Assembly: GCA_022495005.1 (NCBI GenBank)
Contig: JAGYXB010001055.1
Location: 124,001 to 188,000, forward strand
Direction of reading: 5' to 3'
DNA: 64,000 nt
Origin: Rhyacophila brunnea
Taxonomy: Eukaryota; Arthropoda; Insecta; Trichoptera; Rhyacophilidae
Shown: positions 1 to 10,790 of the stretch, one piece after another
Layout: each line of letters begins with the position of its first letter
How positions within the stretch are numbered: the first letter of the stretch is position 1
Program-made: the position numbers and the translations under genes
The notes under the pieces: model-generated
What the model saw: the letters and a program-made list of their open reading frames with translations, nothing else
Told to the model about the DNA's origin: nothing
Databases searched by the model: none

Positions 1-415
1 CCGATAACCACCAATTTAGTCATAAATAACGCTGCGGACGCGTTCATAAATTTCACCAAATCGTCTCGTTGTCACATCCTTTGTTACGTAAAAAAACACT
101 TTTCCTACATGCGACAGCCGTGAATGTGTCAGAGCATTTCAACCAGAAGATATATCTCACGATTTAATTTTTTTATAATATTCTTACCACACGCTAAATA
201 GCTTTATAAGACTTTTCCTTACAATAATGTTATTATATTGATCTGATATTTTAGACATATTTTATTATACTTATTTAAATGTAGTATACTATTATAATAC
301 GAGTATCATATGTTAGAAGGTTTGATGTTATATTTAATATATCAGATCAATTTTCTGTACTGTTTAATCAACTTTCTGAGAACCTAATCCAGCCTCAAAC
401 ATCATTTTATAGTAA
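1..415. other. No recognised feature
   Basis: AT-rich sequence at the window edge. I see no coding, repeat or RNA signal. Confidence 0.5.
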
Positions 416-675
416 TTAATAATAAACCATTTCTTTTATTCAATAAATAACTCACAAGATTTTGAGAATGTAACATTCCATATATTGAACATACATACCG
501 TAAAAACACCTCAGACATATACCCACTAGAATAAATCATATTTGAAAAAAATACGAAACTCGGCGGGAATTGAACCCGTATAGCCATTGGTGTCACGCCA
601 TTCGCCAATATGTGCAATAACCAATTATACTACGAGCCTCTTATCTAATTACGACAATTTAAACTAGTAGGTCAT
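416..675 (-). repeat. SINE-A copy 1 (tRNA-derived SINE)
   Basis: Read on the minus strand, a leader near 675-640 is followed by a tRNA-like head. The head has a box A-like TAGTATAATTGGT, a stem of the type ATTGG/CCAAT and a box B-like GGTTCAATTCC. Next come a T-rich linker and a tail with TCTAGTGGGTATA, TGTATGTTCAA and GAATGTTACATTC. The same head, linker and tail recur at 917-1103, 51337-51480 and 53690-53995, which makes it a dispersed family. Box A and box B imply RNA polymerase III transcription (known for tRNA-derived SINEs). It has no coding capacity; mobilisation by a non-LTR partner is inferred. Confidence 0.75.
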
Positions 676-916
676 TAGGGTAATTAATATTCTTTGAAAA
701 TGTCCCTCTGAGGCGGACGAAACCAGTCCTAATCTATTGATTAAAAGTGGAATAAGTACTACAAAAAAATGCATTTTATTAAATAAAAACAACAATACAA
801 TGCAGTTCCACCATGAATTGACAGTTAAAAAAATAATGGAAATTAATTAATATTCCTTGATTTAATGCACAAAAACCGGTAGCCAATAATAACGGAATTT
901 GATAAGCATTTCATGT
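676..916. other. Spacer between two head-to-head SINEs
   Basis: AT-rich sequence separating SINE-A copies 1 and 2, whose 5' ends face each other. Nothing else is recognised. Confidence 0.5.
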
Positions 917-1103
917 ATGACCTCTTAGTTTAAATTGTCCTAATTAGATAGGAGGCTCGTAGCATAATTGGTTAATACACAGATTGGCGCGACACCAATG
1001 GTTATACGAGTTCAAATCCCGCCGAGATTAATATTTTTTTCAAATATGATTTTTTCTAGTGAGTATACCTATTATACCTGAGGTGTTTTCAAGTTATGTA
1101 TAT
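917..1103 (+). repeat. SINE-A copy 2
   Basis: Plus-strand copy of the family at 416-675. It has the same leader (TTTAAATTGTCCTAATTAG), a tRNA-like head with AGCATAATTGG and a degenerate box B GAGTTCAAATCCC. The anticodon-like stem ATTGG/CCAAT is intact. The tail stops after AAGTTATGTAT, so the last roughly 70 bases of the family tail are missing. Confidence 0.7.
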
Positions 1104-1149
1104 TTATAATTATAATATCTCGAAATATAATTAAGTTAATCTATAACAA

Positions 1150-1230
1150 TTTGGACCAAGTAGGAACAGAACTCACATATTTCACTTTCCGGGTAATTAT
1201 TCCATTACGCTGCCGATCCAATATTCATTT
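1150..1230 (-). repeat. Degenerate tRNA-like SINE head
   Basis: On the minus strand, a box A-like GGCAGCGTAATGG lies about 40 bases before a box B-like GAGTTCTGTTCC. No clear cloverleaf or known tail follows. It could be a decayed SINE head of another family or a chance match. Confidence 0.3.
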
Positions 1231-1774
1231 TTGTGAATAATCGCTAATACTACTAACATAATAAATTTAAAGCTTGCACCAGAAGTAATTCAAATTTGAT
1301 GGCTTAATCTTAATGGATAGAGCTGTCTTTTGGAAAATGAAAGACGTGAGGTGAATTTTTTCAAGATTTTTTCAAGAAATTGCATACTTACTGTTGAGAT
1401 TTTACAAAAGTATTTATTTTCAATATAAATAAACCTTAAATCTTGTGTAAGAACATAAACCTACATCTTCAATATTGAATACAAAATAATTTAAGTAATT
1501 AATAATACATTGTTATCACTATAAATATATATCGGAAAAGGTATTTGATATACTTGGGGAAACCTAATAATATATCAATAGTTTTAAAACTAATATTTTA
1601 TGGGTTTATATAATTATTTATGTTCTTATATCGTTTTATTTTACTCTTTCATTATTATTGTAGTCTCTCTATAATATAATTCTCAATGTTATATAATATT
1701 ATGTAACTGCTTTGTATCTAATAATAAAATACACATATTATTTCGTATACAATATATATTTTACCATGTATAGT
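1231..1774. other. No recognised feature
   Basis: Very AT-rich. A faint box A-like TTAATGGATAGAGC lies near 1311 but box B is not convincing. Confidence 0.5.
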
Positions 1775-1940
1775 ATAGGCCTCCACAGAATGGAGGTTGT
1801 ATTAACAGATTTTTGTTTTTAACTACTTGCTCAACCTGTTAGAATCCAAACATACTTTTAAAAACAATATGTGAATTTGCCAAACCTGGGGTTCGAACCT
1901 TACAAGCCTGGCGTGTAACCACTTGATCTTCGTGTGCGTT
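1775..1940 (-). repeat. SINE-B copy 1 (tRNA-derived)
   Basis: On the minus strand, a tRNA-like head carries box A AGATCAAGTGGTTACACGCC and box B GGTTCGAACCCC. The tail has the landmarks AGGTTGAGCAAGT, CAAAAATCTGTTAATAC and a terminal GGAGGCCTAT. The tail is shared with 36545-36765 (+) and 52805-52985 (-), and partly with 13666-13840 (+). The tail differs from SINE-A, so this is a separate family. Confidence 0.65.
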
Positions 1941-2838
1941 GATTATGAATATACTTAACTTGGCTCCCCGTTCGAACAAAAAGTTCTTACCGTAACCTCG
2001 ATTTCGGAAGTGCTATGTTTGTAAATATACATATTAGCACTGATATTATAAAACTATTCATTAAAATGAAATAGCGAACATGAAAATTCACATAAACACA
2101 GGAAATTTCTCACCGTTATAAACTATTCCAATCAATAAAATTAAAAATAATTACTAACGAGAAGAATGAGTCTGGTGTTCAATTCGTATTATATTAGGGT
2201 CAATATTTTATATTGTACACTTGCTTCTCAATGCCTTCCTACTACTCATGGAACCAGTAACGCCCTCCCCCAAACGTAGCAAAAATATATTGTGTTTTAT
2301 TTTATACAAGATAAAGTACTTTATTATAATATGAGGATTATAATATTGTTAAAGAATTAAATTGTTAAAAAAGATTGAGCCCTTCTTTTATAATGCCTGT
2401 CCTCCCATATATGTTTCGCAGTAGTGAGATAATCGTTGTTGTTTTTCCCGTGCCATGTGTATGTGTGCCTTACCTCCGTGCCTATGTGACATTATACAGA
2501 ATGGCCTAACCGTATACATTCCCCTTTTATTTTTATTTTGATACGGCTAGAATATTTTCTGTGAAAAATTCGAAAGGAAAATTGTTTTTTGTTAGCAGCT
2601 GTCGTCGATTCACTGCTGAACGAAGGCCTCACCAAACTAGCTACCTGCACGAGCATCGATTGCCTCAACATCCTACTATTCAGTTATAGATAATATGTTT
2701 GCCACCAAATAGAAAAATGCATCGCTAGTGTTTACATTTTTTTAAAGTAAAGTCAGTTACGATGCAACCATGTCTGATTTTTTTTTTGTATACTGCGTAT
2801 CCGTATCGTAGTTAACAGCATGGCCAGTTGGTCTATTC
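1941..2838. other. No recognised feature
   Basis: Mostly AT-rich. Bases 2610-2640 (CACTGCTGAACGAAGGCCTC) resemble the motif near 63845 that I attribute to a non-LTR 3' region, but the match is too short to call. Confidence 0.4.
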
Positions 2839-2840
2839 TA

Positions 2841-3037
2841 TACACAAGGCGGCTATCGGCGGCTATCGATAGTAGTTTAAAAAAGTGCTGCTATTTAATA
2901 GCCCCTCTCTCTTGGCTGTGTTAACTTTTAGAACGAGATAGACAGTTTTGACAATTTAGACGGCTAATTATTGTACCAATAATTATAATACCTCAACACA
3001 TAAATATGATAAACTACCGTCGATAGCCCCCTGTGTA
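2841..3037. mobile_element. MITE with TACACAAGGCGG termini, TA-flanked
   Basis: The left end TACACAAGGCGGCTATCG pairs with the right end CGATAGCCCCCTGTGTA as imperfect terminal inverted repeats. TA flanks both ends (2839-2840 and 3038-3039), as expected for Tc1/mariner-type insertion. It has no coding capacity. The interior from about 2896, including CCTCTCTCTTGGCTGTGTTA, recurs inverted in the longer relative at 42130-42655. Confidence 0.75.
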
Positions 3038-3093
3038 TAACATAATATACCCAAAGGTACGTGACTCTTTGTTCGTCCCGGTCACACGATATT

Positions 3094-3462
3094 TGAGTTG
3101 CCTAGAGTCATAACTTACCTTTTTTCATTTCTTTGCCAAGTGATTCTAAATGCATCAATATATTTAAAAATATATTCGGATATCAAAAAGTACTCATAGT
3201 TATATTATCTTCTGGCCCTAAGGTTTTTCTAACCAACCAGGAAAATGTATTTTTCTCACACTGTCATGGTATCATTAACATAATGAGATCCATATTATAT
3301 ACTTTAAAACAATCAAATCGACAATGTCACCACTTCATATTCTTGATATTTCATTACTATTTTGTGATTATGAAAAAAGTGCTTTAGTGTTTTTATTTGT
3401 AATTTATTAAAATCTTGATTCTTGGAGAATGTGAGTTATGACTCTTGAGTCTAGGCGACTCA
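3094..3462. mobile_element. Inverted-repeat-bounded element
   Basis: The left TGAGTTGCCTAGAGTCATAA and the right end, with GAGTTATGACTCTTGAGTC then TAGGCGACTCA, form imperfect inverted termini differing by a few inserted bases. A short further piece (TAGACTCGAGTCGCCCTA) lies at 3661-3678. An 84-codon open frame inside has no recognisable features and I treat it as chance. No target duplication is clear. Confidence 0.5.
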
Positions 3463-3469
3463 TTTTGAT

Positions 3470-4100
3470 TGTCGTCCTTTTCCACGGCGGCGTGTTAGAA
3501 ATGATACTTTTGGATCGAGATATTAATTACTTACCTACCAGTTGTTTGATATTTAATTAGCTGTGGAATATAGTAGTGTAAAATATTTTCATGTCATTCT
3601 ACACTCTGTCAGATCAAATGGAATGTAAATAAATTCATTGCATATTTTTTTTACTACATCTAGACTCGAGTCGCCCTACCCATAGGCCACCTCTGTGATA
3701 TACCTACTTACTACTATATACTTATTACTTGATCATACTTTTGATGAGACGACCCCAATGCATATATTTGTATCATATTCTGACACGCAACGAACGGTGC
3801 AATGTTTACTCGTCAATAACTATACAACCGTGTTCAATTACTTATTTAAAAAGAATGCACGCACATAAAAGTACGTGAATTTTTTATTTGAAAGAGCATT
3901 TCTAAACAATTTCACATTCATTAGCAAATGGAACACGATGTATGCTGATTGATAACTAAAGTCATTGAAATTTCTAAGCTGCATTTTTTTTAAATTAAAA
4001 CTCAATAGTTTCTTCTGAATGGAAGTACAATCCTGGACTAAATCCAAACGCATGGGAAGTATATAATATACATGTGCACAATTCAATTATTAACTTGCAG
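3470..4100. other. No recognised feature
   Basis: AT-rich. Apart from the short fragment at 3661-3678 I see nothing. Confidence 0.45.
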
Positions 4101-4104
4101 CACC

Positions 4105-4310
4105 ACTGGTAAGCAAATATCGCCGATGTCGACCTTCTGAAGAAGATATGCTTAGTTTAAGTGGAAATGACCGATACCACATCACAGGGATGACAGGCAA
4201 CAAATGAACTAAACGTGCACTGAAGTGGAGACCGCATACGAATAAAGGGCTCGAGGGCATCAGACAATAGAATGGGTGGACGTCGTTATAGTGAACATTC
4301 ACAATGCACT
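4105..4310 (+). pseudogene. Non-LTR reverse transcriptase C-terminal remnant
   Basis: Frame-shifted plus-strand translation gives pieces such as HITGMTGNK, a stop where W is usual, then TKRALKWRPHTNKG. This follows the order of the region after the RT domain in insect endonuclease-RT elements: a GHV..MTDNRW block, then a basic WRPRT block. A further piece, TIEWVDVV, matches the following RWxDDV-type block in another frame. The fragment is short, has stops, and has no visible start or 3' tail. The assignment rests on pattern order only. Confidence 0.4.
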
Positions 4311-4527
4311 TAGACATTCAAATAGTGCGATGTCACTTTAGATCTATCGCTATTGGGAGTCAACTGGCTGACATTCAATCGCGTCACCGTATTGTACAAA
4401 GGCTAATACCCGAATGAACTTACACATGCCACTGACCGACATAGTTTACTGACATTCAATTTTAAAGGAGTAAATGAGACAGAATAGTAACTAAATAGTA
4501 GACAAGTTATGGGCTTGGGAGGAAATA

Positions 4528-4695
4528 ATGTTAAGCAACAAAATATTCGAACAGAGATAATATTTATAGGCTACTAATTTTTTTTTAAATCGTATGTCAA
4601 TTTTTTCTTTTGATAATATGTAATATTATTTATTTATAATTTGGAAAATCAGTTTATCTGTTTCTCTATTTAAACATTATTTTGTTGCTTAACAT
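4528..4695. mobile_element. Small MITE with ATGTTAAGCAACAAAAT termini
   Basis: ATGTTAAGCAACAAAATA at the left and its inverse TATTTTGTTGCTTAACAT at the right (one-base slip) bound a very AT-rich core of about 130 bases. No coding sequence. Target duplication unclear. Confidence 0.5.
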
Positions 4696-4699
4696 ACAG

Positions 4700-5645
4700 C
4701 TAGTCCAGTGCATTAGGTATTGGATACTCAAAGTTCACAATACATTTAGTGATTTTCTAAAAGGCCTAGATGTTTGTGATCGTTTGATCCCCTGCTGTAT
4801 TAACAATATTTTGATGTAAAATCTTTTTCTCTTTTTGTATGTTTTTTGTAGACCTTCGGATCCGTTTTTATTTGATTTTTTCAGATGTTTGTGAAGTTTA
4901 CCCAACTATTCCAACTATTACTCTATCTTTTCGGAAATCTTCCGGGAAAATTATGCAGCCGTTAACAGATTTTCCGTGTACTCACTCACCTATCTTGTCC
5001 ACGTATGCATTCCATATTTTTCTTACTTTTCTTCACCATCTGATTGCATTTTTATCTACGCAAATTTGTCGAATGGTGGTCGCTACGCCATAAAATTTAA
5101 AACGAGGCCCTCCACATAGTTCAAACCTAATATTATGTAGATAATAATTTTACTGATTTTTATTACTTAAGTATATGTATCTGATTAAGATAGTACATAA
5201 TAAAATTAGGATATAACGAATTTATATTATACAAAACTAAAATTCAAGAAGGCGGTATTTTATCGCGATATCAATTTCGTCCTATGTTAGTTTTTTGTTT
5301 TACTTCACTTATTTATAATCTAAGTATATATTTTTCATAAAAAATATATTTTAATTTTTAAAAAAATCAATGCAATAATACCATAATTGTAATATATACA
5401 AAAGAAAAATGTAGGTAAATAATAATATATGGATTTTTAGAAAATAAAATTAGATTGTAAGTTTTGTAATGATTCGAACCACAGAATAAGACCGTTATTA
5501 TATTATATTCCTTACTGGATCTCTTCACTTTTTATACTTATTTATGAATTAAAATAACATTATTTATTTCTGTACAAGTAACTTATTATCTCTTCCAAGA
5601 TGTAAATAAGCGGTTGGTATACACGTAAGCTCATATTATACAGAT
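4700..5645. other. No recognised feature
   Basis: Bases 4839-5093 are open on the plus strand but match nothing I know. The rest is AT-rich. Confidence 0.45.
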
Positions 5646-5923
5646 CAGTGGCAAAGGGTGGATGTAAACTGTGGAGATCCAACATAAACAATGCATACTA
5701 AACTTAGTCATATATTTTGTTTACATTTAACTAAGAATACAAATTAAAAAATGTGTTGGCTAGGTGAGGTTTCTCTATCTATAAAATATTTAATGGCATA
5801 CTTAGTCTAAATAAATGTGTATTTTTAGTTTAATGAAAATAAATAAGTATGACTGACAAAGATTAGTGTGCACTATTTATGTCAGATCTCAACAGCCTAC
5901 CCCCCCCCCCCCTTTCACCACTG
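5646..5923. mobile_element. hAT-type MITE with CAGTGGC termini
   Basis: The element begins CAGTGGCAAAGGGTGG and ends with the near-inverse CACCACTG. Inverted similarity continues for more than 100 bases (AGATCC...ATAAACAATGCATACTAA against the inverse of TTAGTGTGCACTATTTATG...AGATCT). The flanks ATACAGAT (5638-5645) and ATATAGAT (5924-5931) form an 8-bp target duplication with one mismatch, the hAT signature. A 14-base C run near 5901-5914 lies in the right arm. No coding capacity. Confidence 0.85.
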
Positions 5924-5931
5924 ATATAGAT

Positions 5932-6324
5932 TAAATCATTAAATTATTATTATGTACATAATAGTCGTTTTCTTTTCTTGAGATATTCTCAAAATATTTT
6001 ATGTATCACCTGTTTGTGTTTGTACAGCACAGCCATTTTTTCTCTCTGCCATCCTCACGCACAAATTAGGAGGACCGACTTTGATAAATTGTCTCGGCCA
6101 TGTAATATCATTAATTCATTTTAATATTATACACCAAACCTACTCACATATGTTTGTGTGGAAAAGGTTAACTAAGACACTGGCAACTAATACTATAGTT
6201 TCACAATGTTTGTACTGCCATTAAAAATTACTTTTAGTTAACAAACTATTCAGTGAATGCCTTCCATTTTAGTTTGTTAATGATTTACAAAAAGGGCAAT
6301 TGATCATAAATTAAGTCATTATAA
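5932..6324. other. No recognised feature
   Basis: AT-rich spacer between two related hAT-type elements. Confidence 0.5.
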
Positions 6325-6332
6325 TATTGTAG

Positions 6333-7186
6333 CAGTGGCGAAGGGTGGAGGTAGGCTATTAAGATCCGCCATAAATAGTGCACATTAAGCTTTGTCAGTC
6401 ATACGTATTTGTTTTCATTGAAATAAGACTACAATTTACAGACGGTGTTGGTCAGTTTTTAAAATTCAATTAAACCCTGCGAAACTAAGCCATAATAAAT
6501 AATAGTCAAAAAATACTGGCCTATCTATAAAATATCTAAAATTATTCAATTAAAACAAACAAAGCTTTGGACATTTTATAGATAGAATAATACTGTAATC
6601 TATTGTAGTTTGGTTTAGGCAGGGCTTAATTAATTATAAACAATGAACCAACAATATGTGTAATAATATTATGTATTCTTAATCCAACGAAAACAAATAT
6701 GAATGAAAATGTGTGGCCAAAGTATACCAAAATTGTTATGGTTTGGTTTAGGTAGGGTTTAATTGATTTGTAGAAACTAACCAACACCATCTGTAAATTG
6801 AGGGGTGTATTTTCAAAGTGAACTTATACTTCAACAAATTTTTGGCAAACTCCAGAAGACTATTTACGGTGTTAATGTTACATATTATGTTTTTAGTATT
6901 GGAATAAGTTACTTTTGTAACTAACACCGATTTTGAAGTTGATTTTTCTACTGGATAGAATATAATTAGGTTCTTCTTCACAAAAAATACTTGTTCAAAA
7001 CTGTATCCTTTTAATTCGGGCATTCATAACTCATTTTGGTCAAGTAGTGGAGTAAGTTCACTTTAAAAATACACCCCTCAATAGCAGTCTTAATTCAATT
7101 GAAACAAATATCTACGTATGACTACAAAGTTTAATGTGTACTATTTATGGCGAATCTTAACAGCCTACCTCAACCCTTCGCTACTG
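6333..7186. mobile_element. hAT-type nonautonomous element, same TIR family
   Basis: Left CAGTGGCGAAGGGTGGAGG and right CTCAACCCTTCGCTACTG are inverted termini. The arms continue past AAGATCCGCCATAAATAGTG and its inverse near 7140-7165. Flanks TATTGTAG (6325-6332) and TTATGTAG (7187-7194) agree at 6 of 8 bases, consistent with a worn 8-bp duplication. It is longer than the 5646-5923 relative, partly because a second MITE (6797-7082) is inserted in it. No transposase frame is visible. Confidence 0.8.
6797..7082. mobile_element. MITE nested in the hAT-type element
   Basis: The termini ATTGAGGGGTGTATTTT and AAAATACACCCCTCAAT are inverted, and the match extends to AAAGTGAACTTA on both sides with one mismatch. 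It sits in the right half of the 6333-7186 element, splitting sequence otherwise continuous with that element's arm. A 91-codon frame overlapping it has no recognisable domain and is probably chance. Confidence 0.75.
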
Positions 7187-7194
7187 TTATGTAG

Positions 7195-7819
7195 GTACCT
7201 AGCCCTAGAACTAATATTTTTTTCATAATTTCAAATTTACTTTCCCGCGTAATATTATTTTCTAGCAACGAATGAGAATTAAGGAATAAAGTTAAAATAC
7301 ATACATTCGGATGTCAATTAATTGACGATAGCTCTAATAGAAATGTTATTATAATTCTAAAACATAAGAAGTTTTCTAATATCTCTCCATATAGGGGGGC
7401 TAATAATTAATCATAAATTTAAATATTGCTAAACTAATAGGTTTGATCGTTGTTTTGATTGGCACTAAGTGAACATTCAGCTACATTTATATAATATAAA
7501 GCATTTGCATTTTCATATAAAAAAACAAATTCGTTAAAAATAGCCGACTTGAGTATAATTTTCTCACTGAATTATGTTATTCTCAAAAAAATTAAAAAAC
7601 CCTAATCATTACTGTTGGGAATTGTGGATCGTTTAAGGATCGTAAATTATCAACATAGTTTTATATATATATGATTAACTTTATTTTCTATCAACTTCAT
7701 GAATAATAATATACAGAGTTAACAGATTACATGTTATATGAGCGCGTTACAACAGACCTTCGAGTACTAACTGGTGTCAGGCCGTACACACAGGTAAAGC
7801 ATATAACAGTAATTAGTAT
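7195..7819. other. No recognised feature
   Basis: AT-rich. No repeat or coding pattern seen. Confidence 0.5.
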
Positions 7820-7822
7820 TTA

Positions 7823-8049
7823 AGCCGCGTTGACACGGTCCAAGTAGGATCCAAGTGCACTTGGACCGAGTACCATCCAAGTGTACTCGTATGAGACATC
7901 TTCATACTAATTATTCCTATCCAAGCTACTTTGACCGCGTCCTACTCATCCAAGTTAGCTTGGATACGAATAATTAGTATGAAGCTGTCTCTTGGATGGC
8001 ACTCGATCCAAGTGTACTTGGATCGTACTTGGACCGTGTCAACGCGGCT
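7823..8049. mobile_element. Near-perfect hairpin MITE (AGCCGCGTTGACACGGTCC)
   Basis: Arms of about 100 bases are inverted copies of each other with few mismatches, starting AGCCGCGTTGACACGGTCC and ending with the inverse GGACCGTGTCAACGCGGCT. Inside, the short word CCAAGT(G/A)(C/T)ACTTGG repeats. TTA flanks both sides (7820-7822 and 8050-8052), as in PIF/Harbinger insertions (TWA), although a TA reading is also possible. The high arm identity suggests a young insertion or hairpin-maintained arms. Confidence 0.85.
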
Positions 8050-8052
8050 TTA

Positions 8053-10023
8053 GCCGCGTCGCGCAGCCAGTGCCAGAGTTAAACAAGAATTTATGTTATT
8101 CTTATATTATTACTTATAATATTTAATTATGTTGTTATATTAGACGGCTATACATCAACAATTACATTACAAATTATCCTATTCTATAAGACACCCTTCC
8201 CCATGGCCTCCACACGGGGGGTGGGCTGACAGGGTTCTAGCCTGGGGGCCCGGCGTGGCGGGTAGTCCCGATAACTGGGATAAACATACATCACAAACTT
8301 GCTGTAATAGTAAAAATGACGTTACTTTGCTTCTTGACCATTAAGTTTTTATAATATTACGTGACAATACGATATAATTTTTGATTCTTGTGTGTCGATA
8401 CTCAACAACTCCACAATTATAGATAATGCATTAAAAATACAAAAATCGCTAATAGTACACTGAATACCCTTAATTTTAACTTAAGCACCATTTAGAAAAC
8501 ACCACTGTAGAGCGTCACACTGCCTTTAACCATAGCGATAGGTAGGGGGGCCCGCTAAATAACCTAGTCTAAGGGCCCGCTTCAAGAAGTGGGGGCCATG
8601 CCCTTCCCCTTAGGGTGTAACATAATATATGGACGACCCCTTGTTTAAATTATAAGCGTATTTTATCATCTGTATTTATAATAGTGTTATCAATAATATT
8701 TTGTTCGCCAATATCTTGCATATGTTTATTTGCGGCTACTTTTTACGTTAACCTTTAATAGTAAGTATACTTGTCTTGTTTCAACTTCAAAGTATTTTTT
8801 TAAATCAAATATTCTCTCATAATACTTTTAATTCCTTTAAATTTATACATCTCATAAATAACAAAAATCTTTGCAAGAAAAATTACGAGAATAATTAAAC
8901 CTTTAAACGTTCGTAATCTTTTTTAAAGTTTTCTTTAAAAATTATAAATGACCCGCGAAAATAAAAAGTGGAGACCAGATGTATTCTAAGAAAAGCAATT
9001 TTATCCGGCCTTGTTTAATGAAGGGGAGTTTCAATGCAAAATTTTCTCATTTTATGAGAGTATAATGTTGTAGAGATACATAACTGAACCGAGTCAGTAC
9101 GTTTCACTTAATATACTACCGGGAAACGTACTTGATATAACAGTTACAATATGATTTCAGTAATATAAATACGGTCAAAAAGGTGGAGAACCATTTCTCA
9201 TAGACTATTTTTACTTGTCATTTTGTGACACATTTAATTTAGAATTCAATTTCATTCTTATAATATATTTGTCATAATGAGAATTCTTTATGAACACCTT
9301 TGGATACGTAATTTAATATTATTAGTATGTAATAGCAAACATTTATCACACGTTTTTCTGTTTAAATATTCTCAACAGACCCGACTATCGATTGATGTGA
9401 GCATTGGACTTCTATTAAATTTGAATCAGTTTTATTATAAATCCATGGTTCGTCTTTCGGCATCTTTAGGTACTATGTACATTCGCCAACAGTAAATACA
9501 TTGTCAATTATCTCTTTAGAATTTAGATTCGATTAGAATCTTGATTGGATTGTGGGTTTAGTTACCCATAATTAATTAAATATTTTAAAAAATTCGAGGA
9601 CAATCGTTTATCTCCCATAAAACAATGTGCTGTATTCCTCGTGAGCATCGTCGATTTACTTTTCGAGATAATTGACTTTGAACATGTCATTATCGGTCAT
9701 TTGAATTATCAAAAGGCAATGTGTTTTTAGTTTGGCTATATTTTGACGTATTCGCGCATCTACTAATTAATATTATTAATAGTTTTTTACTGTCTCAGAA
9801 TAACTTAAATGATCATGATAAAGACACGTTTTAAATCTACAAATACATCATAAATACATCATCGTCAAAGATCATTGCTTATTGCAAAGTCTATTTATCT
9901 GCATTAGCAATAAAATAAATTTGAACTGTCTGTTTTTGATTTTTCCAATCCCAATTCCCTGAGAAATCCCAGTTGAATGCACAATCATTACCGTCGTCTT
10001 ACCGTTTTGTATTGTGTTTCATT
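8053..10023. other. No recognised feature; two GC-rich patches
   Basis: Patches at about 8195-8280 and 8540-8625 are rich in G and C, with runs such as CACGGGGGGTGGG and GGGGGGCCCGC, unlike the surroundings. No coding frame or RNA fold is evident. The rest, including an open frame at 9277-9495, is AT-rich and unrecognised. Confidence 0.45.
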
Positions 10024-10027
10024 ATTT

Positions 10028-10481
10028 TACAACGTTTTTCTTAGGTCGTATTCTTATTTGTCCGATGGTTGTTTATCCGGTGGTTGTTTGTCCGGTACAA
10101 ATCTTGCAATCGATTTTTAACTAACTTCTCGTCTAACTAGACATTTGAAACTTTTAGAATATATCAGAACACGATGCCAATGCATTTTTTAATACTTTTA
10201 GCCATCTTTAAGTAGAATTGAATTCATTTTTAGTTAATTCTGTTGTGTATAAAAAGTTATTTCGACACCATTATTGGTTGCTAGGGGTCTGGGGTCAACT
10301 AAATTATAAATATATACGTGCGTTACTATGGAAATCAATATGACATGTAAAAATGACATTTCAGTATTATATCTATCAAGTACAAATTTTTTTATCGTTT
10401 AAGCTAGTCAAGTCAAGTTTATATGATTCAACAGAAAATTTAAAAATGTTGTATATAAAAAGTTCTTTTTATCTTATAATT
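10028..10481 (+). repeat. Unclassified repeat R, copy A
   Basis: A 454-base repeat beginning TACAACGTTTTTCTTAGG and ending near TATCTTATAATT. It is shared with 20293-20858 (+, with an insert), 46627-46895 (-) and 45424-45495 (-, one end only). TACAACGTTTTT at the left has an inverse match AAAAATGTTGTA at 10442-10453, close to but not at the right end. ATTT flanks both sides (10024-10027 and 10482-10485), as it does at copy B. The word TTGTCCGGTGGTTGTTTGTCC repeats internally in part. No coding capacity; superfamily unknown. Confidence 0.6.
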
Positions 10482-10584
10482 ATTTAAGATACCTTTAAAA
10501 AAATATGCTTATTTTTGACTACCTGTCTGTTCCATTAAAACCAAAAAATAATGGATCAATATTATTTACAATATCGACATCTCA

Positions 10585-10790
10585 AAAGGTTAAGAAGTTG
10601 GTCAGATAGCCACGGTGGAATGGTAAGGTGAGGTGCAGGTAAGGGAGCGTACGGCCTACACCAGAACATTGTCGCCACACTTTCACGTGTGAGACGTTGT
10701 GTGTATCATTGCATGTCGCGTACACCTCGTGCTTATACCTTCTTTGCCACGAGCCATCTTCTTCAAATACGGCTCCCAACTGTTAACTAA
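10585..10790 (-). pseudogene. Non-LTR reverse transcriptase C-terminal remnant
   Basis: A minus-strand frame (10582-10779) reads EEDGSWQRRYKHEVY, then NVSHVKVWR. In insect endonuclease-RT proteins the equivalent block is a DG.WRRR.NHELY motif, followed by a KV.RLRW.GH block. The frame loses similarity after VKVWR, consistent with a frameshift. No start, RT catalytic block or 3' tail is visible, so this is a short decayed piece. The segment is less AT-rich than its surroundings, as expected for former coding DNA. Confidence 0.5.

Noticed and set aside
402..617. 71-codon frame on the minus strand
   Set aside because: Lies across a tRNA-derived SINE; the frame is incidental.
538..640. Possible functional tRNA gene
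   Set aside because: The stems are incomplete, extra bases disrupt the head, and the same head recurs attached to a SINE tail.
2590..2680. Non-LTR 3' region resembling 63825-64000
   Set aside because: Only about 20 bases agree; too short to support.
5901..5914. Poly-C run as a structural signal
   Set aside because: It lies in the arm of an hAT MITE where the related copy has only a short run; simple slippage is enough.
6748..7023. 91-codon frame
   Set aside because: Crosses the junction of a nested MITE and has no recognisable motif.
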